In this document: positions 1 through 5,630 of the stretch, piece by piece | Layout of the letters: each line of letters opens with the position of its first letter | Position numbering within the stretch: the stretch's first letter is position 1 | From: Phycisphaerales bacterium | GTDB taxonomy: Bacteria; Planctomycetota; Phycisphaerae; Phycisphaerales; SM1A02 | Reading direction: 5' to 3' | Assembly (NCBI GenBank): GCA_022447165.1 | Contig: JAKVBR010000069.1 | Coordinates: forward strand, 1 to 7,189 | DNA length: 7,189 nucleotides | Position numbers and translations under genes: made by a program | Notes under the pieces: generated by a model | Database searches by the model: none | What the model saw: only the letters and a program-made list of their open reading frames with translations | Told to the model about the DNA's origin: nothing

Positions 1-351
1 AGTTTGTGCGCGCAAATGCTTTTTAACGGTTAACGGGTAGTAAGTACCGCCTTTTACCGTTGCGTCGTTAGCAATAATCATGCAGAGTTTCCCGCCGACC
101 TGACCAATGGTGGTCACCACGCCTGCTGAAGGCGCGCCTCCATATTCCTTATACATGCCTTGTGCGATGAACAGGCCACACTCAAAAGGGGTCGTTCCAC
201 TATCGACGAGGGCATCAATCCGCTCTCTGGCAGTCATGCGACCATGCCTGTGCTGCCGTTCAATGCCGCGCTGTCCACCACCCTGCTTGATTGCTTCCGC
301 AGTTTCAAGCATGTTGGTAGTTGCCTGTTCAAGTGTCATCTGTTCACTCAT
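1..351 (-). CDS. Acyl-CoA carboxylase carboxyltransferase (beta) subunit, methylcrotonyl-CoA carboxylase-like, N-terminal part
   Basis: Partial gene running off the left edge; 117 codons are visible from the ATG at 351. The product should be the biotin-dependent carboxyltransferase subunit that moves CO2 from carboxybiotin to an acyl-CoA, as in leucine breakdown (3-methylcrotonyl-CoA) or propionyl-CoA carboxylation. Visible family features are a basic N-terminal segment ending in TARERIDALVD (residues 40-50) and the block IIANDATVKGGTYYPLTVKK (92-111), the conserved start of the carboxyltransferase fold; the TYYP wording is closest to the methylcrotonyl-CoA type. The acyl-CoA and biotin sites lie outside the window, so the substrate is inferred. 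AGGGG directly abuts the ATG, with no normal spacing; a second in-frame ATG lies at 339. An intrinsic terminator sits about 50 bp upstream (400-433), so transcription either starts in that gap, where I see no clear promoter, or reads through the terminator. Confidence 0.9.
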   Translation of the reverse strand, partial: MSEQMTLEQATTNMLETAEAIKQGGGQRGIERQHRHGRMTARERIDALVDSGTTPFECGLFIAQGMYKEYGGAPSAGVVTTIGQVGGKLCMIIANDATVKGGTYYPLTVKKHLRAQT

Positions 352-399
352 CCCCTAAGGATACACGGCATAGCGAATGACGACATGGCTACGCGCATT

Positions 400-433
400 A
401 AAAAACTCGGTGGTTACGCTTGTAACCACCGAG
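400..433 (-). terminator. Strong intrinsic terminator on the minus strand
   Basis: A perfect 12-bp stem (406-417 with 422-433, CTCGGTGGTTAC and its complement) closes a 4-nt loop. On the minus strand it is followed by six T (405-400). There is no T run on the plus-strand side, so it acts on leftward transcription. It ends whatever transcript enters from the ftsK side and lies about 50 bp before the carboxylase start codon, so it could be a plain terminator or an attenuator. Confidence 0.85.
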
Positions 434-446
434 CAAAGTCCTGTGT

Positions 447-503
447 AGGGCTACACACCGTGCAAACCCGCTGGGTCTACGGATTCAGGTCCCGTGTAGC
501 CCT
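447..503 (-). ncRNA. Candidate structured RNA element or leader hairpin of unknown family
   Basis: On the minus-strand RNA a perfect 10-bp stem (503-494 with 456-447, AGGGCUACAC/GUGUAGCCCU) carries an 11-nt bulge and then an apical hairpin (482-458: CCGU/ACGG, a 2-nt bulge, then AGACCC/GGGUUU with one G-U pair, loop AGC). The 3' arm can instead fold locally with the adjacent CUACAC (456-443), so two structures compete. The terminator follows 10 nt later. I recognise no riboswitch or small-RNA family. Calling it a functional RNA is inference from the structure and its placement. Confidence 0.4.
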
Positions 504-529
504 CTAATACAGTCACATAATTCGATCAC
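485..529 (-). CDS. Possible 14-residue leader peptide
   Basis: A GTG at 529 opens a 14-codon frame ending in TGA (487-485), read as MIELCDCIRGLHGT if GTG initiates. Its support is the ribosome binding site: GGAGG lies 6 nt before the GTG inside a 13-nt perfect match to the usual 16S 3' end. The last codons (AGA GGG CTA CAC) form the 5' arm of the 447-503 hairpin, and the stop falls in that hairpin's bulge, so a translating ribosome would disrupt the structure. It contains two Leu codons (TTA, CTA) and two Ile codons; with the next gene a possible leucine-catabolic enzyme, a regulatory leader is conceivable but unproven. No homology can be judged at this length. An ATG-TGA start-stop at 516-518 lies in another frame and is too far from the ribosome binding site. 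Confidence 0.35.
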   Translation of the reverse strand: MIELCDCIRGLHGT

Positions 530-530
530 T

Positions 531-543
531 GATCACCTCCTTA
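531..543 (-). promoter_or_regulatory. Unusually strong Shine-Dalgarno sequence
   Basis: The minus strand reads TAAGGAGGTGATC, the full 13-nt complement of the canonical 16S rRNA tail GATCACCTCCTTA. No annotated gene in the window has a comparable site; most have weak or no Shine-Dalgarno. It is correctly spaced (6 nt) from the GTG at 529. That points to a translated leader, or to an RNA that binds the 30S subunit. Confidence 0.6.
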
Positions 544-779
544 ACAAACGCTGCCTTGCTTAACCGCCACATCCCATTCGACGCCGCCAAGCTCTGAATC
601 CCTCTCACTTTAAGAGGGCACACCGCCCGAGCATTGCTGTGAGCAATGGCTCGGTCGTCGCAGTTCCTTCAACCGAAGGGATGATGCTTTTGGCAATCCC
701 AACGACTGGGTGTCCCACGAACAAAAAAAGTATCGGCAGGATTGGTCTACAAAGTTTAGCGAGTACCTTTTTGAGGCGA

Positions 780-3170
780 CTACTCATCAAACTCATCGTC
801 GTAGTCATCGTTCTCCATCTCGACCATTTGCTCCCACTCGTCGAGCGTGATGAGAATCTCGCGAGCAACAGAGCCCTTATGCTCGCCAACGATGCCCGCC
901 ATCTCCATTTGGTCGATGATGCGAGAAGCGCGACCGTATCCGATGCCGAATTTTCGTTGGAGGAGCGAAACAGAACCGCGATTGGACTCTAGAACGACTT
1001 GGACTGACTCATTAAAGAGGTCGTCGCGTTCTTGGACATCATCGATTGAGGACGCACTGCCCGATGGTTTGATTTGAACGAGCGATCGTTCAAAGTTTGG
1101 CTCTGCAACTTCCTTCAGATGTTTTACGACACCGCGAATCTCCTTCGGAGAGACAAATGAACCCTGAGAGCGTGACACTTGCGTTGAACTTGGCGCGATG
1201 TACATCATGTCACCATTGCCAAGGAGCAACTCAGCACCCTTCGCATCTAGAACAATTCGACTGTCCATGCCACTACTGACTTTGAATGCTACGCGGCAAG
1301 GCATGTTTGATTTAATGAGACCCGTGACGACTTTCGCTTCTGGTCGTTGCGTCGCAAGGATGAGGTGAATGCCAACTGCCCGCGCTTTTTGTGCAATGCG
1401 AACGATTGATTGTTCAACTTCTTTTGCAGTCATCATGAGGTCAGCGAGTTCGTCAATGATGAAGACGATGTATGGAAGTTTCGTAGGAATCTTCGCTTTC
1501 TCTAAATCCGTTTGCGGATCCATGAGGTTGTAAATTTCATCCTCAGTGAGTTCATTGAATCCAAGAAGGTCTTTCACACCAAGTTGTTTGAAGAGTTTGT
1601 AGCGCTCTTCCATTTTTGACACAGCCCATTCCAAGATTGCTGCTGCTCGTCCCATTTCAGTGACGACTGGGCATGCAAGGTGAGGGATGTCAGAAAACTG
1701 ACTGAGTTCAACCATCTTCGGGTCAACAAGAATCAGTTTGAGTTCGTCCGGTCTCTTCGTGTACATCCATCCCGCAATGATGGAGTTGATACACACACTT
1801 TTGCCTGAGCCAGTTGTGCCTGCAACGAGCATGTGCGGCATCTTCGTCAAATCTTCAATCATCGGTTCGCCTGATGCATCTTTGCCTAGGAACATAGGCA
1901 GTTTCATTTGCTCGGATTTACTGCTGCTCATGAGTTCCTTCATCCGAACGATTTCTCGTTCTGGATTTGGAACTTCAATGCCTACAGTTTTGCGTCCCGC
2001 TGTGTTTGGAACGATTCGGATGTTCGGTGCGCCAAGGGAGCGAGCGATATCACTTGCAACAGTGTTAATGCTTGATACCTTTGTGCCTGGTGCAAGTTCA
2101 ATTGAGTAAAGCGTAATCGTAGGACCTGCTTCAATGCTAGTCACTTCGCCGTCTATGCCATACATTTGAAGGGTTTCTTCGAGGTCTGCGGCTTGGTCGC
2201 GCACAAGTTCTTCAATCTTGTCGCCATATCCCTTTTCAGGGTTTTCAAGCAAATCTAATGACGGGAAGATGTATCCCTCAAAGTTGTCTGGTCGCGGAAT
2301 GTCTTCATCGCTTGCCGTCTTACCACCACTTGCAACTCGAACAGGCAGTTTCGCCATTTTCTTTTTCAATTCAGCAAGTGAAAGTTTCGGTCGGGACTCA
2401 TCTTCGATGTCGTCCTCTTCTTCATCTTCATACTCGTCGTCGTCATACTCATCTTCTGGGTATTCTTCGTCTTCCCATTCTTCTTCCCAAGTTTCTTCTT
2501 CGTATTCAACTTCTTTTGCACGTTTTGGTTTGAGCGTCGCGAGAGAAAGCGTTCTGATGTTGTCAGGTCGCAATGAAAGCGAGCCCTTAAACAGTGACAC
2601 GATGATGTTTGGAATTGCAAACGCTATCCGCTCAGCAGCAACAACCAAGCCAATTGAAAATGTAGCAAAGATGATGATGAACGCGCCAAATGAACTGAAG
2701 TGGAGCGTCAATTGTCCAACGATTGTTTTTGCAATGAGTCCCGCCTTTGCGCCAGCAAGCGAGCCAACTTTTGGCAGTAACAATTCGTGGAAGCAAGACA
2801 CCGCAAGAGCCATGATGAGTACACCAAGGGCGCGGACAGCAGGATGTTCGACTTCGCGTCCGCGGAACACAAGCGTAACCCATGTTCCGATTGAAAAGAG
2901 CATCACCCAAACGCCAAAACCGAGGACGTGATACGTCCAAAATGCAATCCAAGCACCCACAATGCCGCACAGGTTGCTTACAGGGTCGTTATGAACAGCG
3001 ACGATGTGTGATGGGGGGTCTGCTGCGTTGAACGACAGGAGTGCTACTGCAAAGAAAAGCGCAATGGCTGCACTTGAAATCCAGATGATTCGAGATGAAA
3101 CATCAGCAGTTGTGAGTGATGAAGGGCGATTTGACCGCCCACGGCGCGTACTGATAGCAGAAGTTCCCAT
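780..3170 (-). CDS. ftsK: DNA translocase FtsK/SpoIIIE
   Basis: A 796-residue, membrane-anchored, ATP-driven DNA pump that moves chromosome ends through the division septum and supports dimer resolution. The N-terminal part has about four membrane helices (roughly 29-48, 67-102 as one or two passes, 113-132, 158-180). A short linker follows, with 28 acidic residues out of 38 at 221-258. The alpha domain covers about 310-440. The motor has Walker A GTTGSGKS (451-458), Walker B FIIDELADLM (570-579) and LATQRP (605-610). A winged-helix gamma domain (about 715-772, ending HKGSVAREIL) should read polarity sequences on DNA. The tail is again acidic. Length is near SpoIIIE and far below E. coli FtsK, owing to the short linker. 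The frame is intact. The ATG at 3170 has a weak GAGG site. The gene lies 96 bp after the metallo-hydrolase gene, so it may be the last gene of an lpxA operon or have its own promoter in that gap. Confidence 0.97.
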   Translation of the reverse strand: MGTSAISTRRGRSNRPSSLTTADVSSRIIWISSAAIALFFAVALLSFNAADPPSHIVAVHNDPVSNLCGIVGAWIAFWTYHVLGFGVWVMLFSIGTWVTLVFRGREVEHPAVRALGVLIMALAVSCFHELLLPKVGSLAGAKAGLIAKTIVGQLTLHFSSFGAFIIIFATFSIGLVVAAERIAFAIPNIIVSLFKGSLSLRPDNIRTLSLATLKPKRAKEVEYEEETWEEEWEDEEYPEDEYDDDEYEDEEEDDIEDESRPKLSLAELKKKMAKLPVRVASGGKTASDEDIPRPDNFEGYIFPSLDLLENPEKGYGDKIEELVRDQAADLEETLQMYGIDGEVTSIEAGPTITLYSIELAPGTKVSSINTVASDIARSLGAPNIRIVPNTAGRKTVGIEVPNPEREIVRMKELMSSSKSEQMKLPMFLGKDASGEPMIEDLTKMPHMLVAGTTGSGKSVCINSIIAGWMYTKRPDELKLILVDPKMVELSQFSDIPHLACPVVTEMGRAAAILEWAVSKMEERYKLFKQLGVKDLLGFNELTEDEIYNLMDPQTDLEKAKIPTKLPYIVFIIDELADLMMTAKEVEQSIVRIAQKARAVGIHLILATQRPEAKVVTGLIKSNMPCRVAFKVSSGMDSRIVLDAKGAELLLGNGDMMYIAPSSTQVSRSQGSFVSPKEIRGVVKHLKEVAEPNFERSLVQIKPSGSASSIDDVQERDDLFNESVQVVLESNRGSVSLLQRKFGIGYGRASRIIDQMEMAGIVGEHKGSVAREILITLDEWEQMVEMENDDYDDEFDE

Positions 3171-3180
3171 AGTCCCTCAT

Positions 3181-3208
3181 ATCGGCTTGTTAAGTGGGTT
3201 TTGCCGAT
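3181..3208 (-). repeat. Hairpin in the ftsK upstream region
   Basis: A 6-bp perfect inverted repeat (ATCGGC 3181-3186 and GCCGAT 3203-3208) with a 16-nt loop lies just upstream of the GAGG ribosome binding site of ftsK. On the plus strand it is followed by a T-rich stretch (TTTATTTTTT), but no plus-strand gene needs a terminator here. The stem is short and may be chance. The rest of the 96-bp gap shows no convincing promoter. Confidence 0.25.
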
Positions 3209-3266
3209 TTATTTTTTCAATTCACAAGCGACATGCGATGCCCATAAGTCATTGACATCAAAATGC

Positions 3267-4076
3267 TTAGAAAAGGACTTCTTGCACCATATTGGCGGAT
3301 TCGCCAGCGCATAGCATCGGGGTTGGATGGTCTTGGTGTGAAATTGTCACAAAGGGCTTCAATGCTGCAGCATGTTCTTCATACAAATCATAGATATGCC
3401 TCGGGGCGTTGCATTGCCGTGATAAGTGAAGCAATATGATGTGAGAGAGCGATGACTGACTTGCAATTGTTTGAATTGCACACAGTGACTGAGCGTTTGA
3501 AAGGTGTCCGCCACCGCCCACGATGCGTTCCTTGAGAAACTGCGGTCTGCCACTTGTTTCTTGCATGAACGGGTCATAATTTGATTCAAAAGCAACAATA
3601 TCAAGATTGGAAAATGAACGCAACAAATGTTCTGGTACGTGCCCTAAGTCCGTTGCAAATCCGAACCGCTCTTCACCAGAATCAAACACAAAACTAAATG
3701 TGCCAAGTTCATCATGAGCAACATGAATCGGCTCAACGGTTGAGCCATGCAGTTGAAACACACCATCAAATGCGACAATGTTTTCAGCGTGAAGTCCAAG
3801 CGACATCGCTCTTGGGACATGGAGCCGGTGCATGTGCGCCTTCATGCCATGTGTTTGAATTGTTCTGCACCACACTGGATTAAAGTGGTCTCGGTCGACA
3901 TGTGTAAGCAGTATGTCTTGAATATCTGCAAGGACTAAGCCCGCTCGCTTTAACCTTTCTTTTGTTTGCTTGATTGAGAAACCACAGTCAATCATGACCC
4001 AATTGTTTCCACTTCGAAGAACGCTTGCATTTCCTGATGAACCGCTACCTAACACACAAAACTTGAATCCATTCAT
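3267..4076 (-). CDS. YycJ/WalJ-like metallo-beta-lactamase-fold hydrolase
   Basis: A 269-residue cytoplasmic protein of the metallo-beta-lactamase fold. The start FKFCVLGSGSSGNAS (4-18), IDCGFS (29-34) and the late GGHLSN (189-194) and LLHLS (215-219) are signatures of the YycJ/WalJ branch, linked in other bacteria to cell-wall control or DNA repair and reported as 5'-3' exonuclease-like. Predicted ligands are H59, D63, H64, H121, D143 and H217. The usual HxHxDH motif reads HVDRDH here, with Asp61 in place of the second His, so metal binding may be altered (see findings). Its ATG directly follows the lpxA stop (TAAATG), with a possible ribosome binding site GAGAGGTG 11 nt upstream (4088-4095), which suggests co-transcription and coupling. 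The family call is firm. The substrate is unknown. Confidence 0.88.
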   Translation of the reverse strand: MNGFKFCVLGSGSSGNASVLRSGNNWVMIDCGFSIKQTKERLKRAGLVLADIQDILLTHVDRDHFNPVWCRTIQTHGMKAHMHRLHVPRAMSLGLHAENIVAFDGVFQLHGSTVEPIHVAHDELGTFSFVFDSGEERFGFATDLGHVPEHLLRSFSNLDIVAFESNYDPFMQETSGRPQFLKERIVGGGGHLSNAQSLCAIQTIASQSSLSHIILLHLSRQCNAPRHIYDLYEEHAAALKPFVTISHQDHPTPMLCAGESANMVQEVLF

Positions 4077-4886
4077 TTATTGTGCCACACCTCTCTTGGA
4101 CTTTCGTGTTTCAGTTAATGGTGGGACTAAACCCTTTCTCGATTGCTCAATGAAAGCAACATACTCCAAACTCGTTGGGGTCCCAAGTGCTTGCAATGCT
4201 TCGACGCTTTTTGCAATCGAGTTTCCACTTCGATAGATGAGTTTGTACACATCTTGTCGTTCTTTGATTTCTGCTCGATCAAACTCTTTTCGCCGCATCC
4301 CTACGAGGTTGACCGAACCAATGATGTTTGAGCCAGTTGCCATAAAGTGCGGCGCAACGTCACCCGTGATAAAAATGCCACCTGCGACCATTGCGCCCGT
4401 GCCAATGGAAACAAACTGATGGACGACTGTGCCGCCACCGATGATGACGTGGTCAGCAATGTGCACATGACCGCCAAGTGAAACATCTGTGACAATTGTG
4501 TTGTGGTTACCAATGTGGCAATCATGCCCAGCGTGACTTGTTGTCATGAACAAATTGTTGTCACCAATTGTTGTTGGACGTTCTTGGGTTGCTCTATGAA
4601 TTGTGACGCCTTCACGGAACGTGTTGTTGTCACCAATCACAATGCCCGGTTCGTACATGTCACTTGGAAAATTGATGTCTTGCGCTGCAAATCCAATTGA
4701 TGTGAACGGATACACAACATTCGATTCGCCCATTGTAAGTTTGCCAGTCAGATAAACATTTCCAATGAGCGTTGTGCCAGCACCAATCGTGATATTGCCT
4801 GAAAGAACGCAGTGTGGCCCGACAGTTACGTCGTCTGCTAAGGAAACTTCCGGATCTATAATCGCAGTGGGATGAATCTCTGGCAT
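4077..4886 (-). CDS. lpxA: Acyl-ACP--UDP-N-acetylglucosamine O-acyltransferase LpxA
   Basis: First enzyme of lipid A synthesis: it transfers a 3-hydroxyacyl chain from acyl carrier protein to UDP-GlcNAc in the cytoplasm. The 269 residues match the family's usual length. Residues 5-190 form the left-handed beta helix of hexapeptide repeats (IHPTAIID, VTVGPH, NITIGAG, VIIGGG). Catalytic-region residues are in place: H118 and H121 in SHAGHDC (H121 matching E. coli H125), H140 and H156-Q157. The C-terminal helical part has the typical YKLIYRSGNS (214-223). By my alignment from memory, the acyl-length position (E. coli G173) is G169, which favours a long chain of the C14 type over C10. The ATG at 4886 fits the family start; no good Shine-Dalgarno is seen. 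It is first of the leftward group lpxA, metallo-hydrolase, ftsK, and divergent from lipB. Confidence 0.96.
   Translation of the reverse strand: MPEIHPTAIIDPEVSLADDVTVGPHCVLSGNITIGAGTTLIGNVYLTGKLTMGESNVVYPFTSIGFAAQDINFPSDMYEPGIVIGDNNTFREGVTIHRATQERPTTIGDNNLFMTTSHAGHDCHIGNHNTIVTDVSLGGHVHIADHVIIGGGTVVHQFVSIGTGAMVAGGIFITGDVAPHFMATGSNIIGSVNLVGMRRKEFDRAEIKERQDVYKLIYRSGNSIAKSVEALQALGTPTSLEYVAFIEQSRKGLVPPLTETRKSKRGVAQ
4857..4862 (+). promoter_or_regulatory. Possible -10 box for lipB
   Basis: A perfect TATAAT on the plus strand, 51 bp before the preferred lipB ATG at 4914 and inside the 5' end of lpxA. No good -35 box is found at the usual distance, so this is only a candidate. If used, transcription would start near 4869, just before the alternative ATG at 4872. 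Confidence 0.3.
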
Positions 4887-4913
4887 CGCCCGAGTATCAT
4901 CTCAAGAATTCTC

Positions 4914-5594
4914 ATGGCGTGTCCACTGAACATTCAAGATATTGGAAAAATTGCGTACGAGCGAGCGCTTGCATTGCAGCGTGAAGTCCATGGCGAAGTT
5001 CTTGAACGACGCCATAAAGATGATGCATCCCCATTTCACTTACTCCTTGTGGAACATGACCCTCCTGTATTGACATTGAGCAAAAGACCATCGGCGCGAG
5101 ACCACCTCATTGCAACAGAAGAGCAACTCAGTGATGCTGGCGTAGTGGTTTGCCAAACGGATCGAGGTGGTGATATTACCTATCACGGCCCAGGTCAACT
5201 GGTTGGATATCCGATTTGCGACCTCAATGAACTTCATTTGCGGTTGCACGGTTATATGCGGTTTCTTGAAGATTGCATCATTGAAGTGCTTGGGCAGTTT
5301 GGCATTCAGGGCGAGCGAGATCACTGCGCAACAGGCGTTTGGGTTGACAATGCAAAAATCTGCGCAATGGGCGTTCGTGTTTCACGCTGGATTTCAATGC
5401 ACGGTTTTGCGTTGAATGTGAATCCCAACATGGACCACTTTCATCTCATTGTCCCGTGCGGGCTCGCAGGACGGCAAGTGACTTCAATGGCAGCATTGCT
5501 TGGCGAGCAGTGCCCAACGATGGAAGAAGTTAAAGCAGTGACATCAACTGTGTTTAGCAGTGCAGTCGAGCGTCAATCTAAGGAGACGGCTTAA
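4914..5594 (+). CDS. lipB: Octanoyl-[acyl-carrier-protein]:protein octanoyltransferase LipB
   Basis: Transfers octanoyl from ACP to the lipoyl domains of 2-oxoacid dehydrogenases and the glycine cleavage H protein, the first step of lipoate synthesis. Numbered from the ATG at 4914 (226 residues), the signature RGGDITYHGPGQLVGYP spans 84-100. The catalytic pair is visible: Lys148 in AKICAMGVRVSR and Cys182 in IVPCGL, followed by VTSM. HGFALNV (163-169) is also typical. An in-frame ATG at 4872 would add 14 residues and overlap lpxA by 15 bp. I prefer 4914 because the family usually begins a few residues before the equivalent of IQDIGKIAYERALALQ. Neither start has a clear ribosome binding site. 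It is the only plus-strand gene here, divergent from lpxA and convergent with the ompH-like gene. No partner lipA is in view. Confidence 0.95.
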   Translation: MACPLNIQDIGKIAYERALALQREVHGEVLERRHKDDASPFHLLLVEHDPPVLTLSKRPSARDHLIATEEQLSDAGVVVCQTDRGGDITYHGPGQLVGYPICDLNELHLRLHGYMRFLEDCIIEVLGQFGIQGERDHCATGVWVDNAKICAMGVRVSRWISMHGFALNVNPNMDHFHLIVPCGLAGRQVTSMAALLGEQCPTMEEVKAVTSTVFSSAVERQSKETA

Positions 5595-5621
5595 TCCCGC
5601 AGTGCAGTTTGTTCTCATTTC

Positions 5622-5630
5622 GGGGGGGGG
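5622..5630 (+). repeat. Homopolymer run of nine G
   Basis: Nine consecutive G directly beside the stop codon of the ompH-like gene, inside the 36-bp gap between the two convergent genes. It lies outside both reading frames. Such tracts slip in replication and are often miscounted in assemblies. I see no intrinsic terminator in this gap for either gene. Confidence 0.9.

Larger units (their letters stand above)
352..779. other. 428-bp gap without an ordinary gene, rich in inverted repeats
   Basis: This stretch lies between the end of ftsK and the start of the carboxylase gene. No reading frame in it resembles a known protein family, and ORFs crossing from ftsK into it look like shadows. It holds several hairpins: 678-700 (8 bp with a 2-nt bulge), 666-679 (CCTTC/GAAGG), 627-654 (12 bp with one bulged base), 600-618 (CCCTCT/AGAGGG), 447-503, and the terminator at 406-433. 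A run of seven T on the minus strand (723-729) follows ftsK but has no convincing stem before it, so I do not call it the ftsK terminator. I tested by eye for RNase P RNA, tmRNA, SRP RNA, 6S RNA, 5S rRNA and tRNA motifs and found none that held. The region could be a long leader of the carboxylase gene or an independent small RNA. Confidence 0.6.

Noticed and set aside
428..443. RNase P RNA start (GAGCAAAGTCC on the plus strand, like GAGGAAAGTCC)
   Set aside because: One of the near-invariant bases is wrong, and the other conserved blocks (such as ACAGAA and the 3' region) are missing.
107..507. Plus-strand frames over the left edge
   Set aside because: They are antisense to the carboxyltransferase gene, whose protein is clearly recognisable on the minus strand.
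531..543. Plus-strand GATCACCTCCTTA as the 3' end of a 16S rRNA gene
   Set aside because: The helix 45 sequence that must precede it is absent, and other 16S-like words nearby (around 450 and 618) are out of order. The minus-strand reading as a Shine-Dalgarno site explains it better.
546..594. 5S rRNA-like words (CTTGGCGGC and GGTTAAGC) on the minus strand
   Set aside because: They are only about 20 nt apart against roughly 55 in 5S rRNA, and no matching terminal helix is present.
721..782. Intrinsic terminator directly after ftsK
   Set aside because: There is a run of seven T on the minus strand, but no stable stem precedes it.
605..889. 94-codon minus-strand frame extending past the end of ftsK
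   Set aside because: It overlaps the ftsK coding end in another frame, has no recognisable domain or ribosome binding site, and its downstream part runs through the hairpin cluster.
2218..2931. 237-codon plus-strand frame, Ser-rich, opposite ftsK
   Set aside because: It is the complement of the ftsK acidic linker and membrane region; the Ser runs mirror the Glu/Asp codons.
5595..5630. Bidirectional terminator between lipB and the ompH-like gene
   Set aside because: Only very short complementary pieces (CCG/CGG) are present and there is no stem with a T run.
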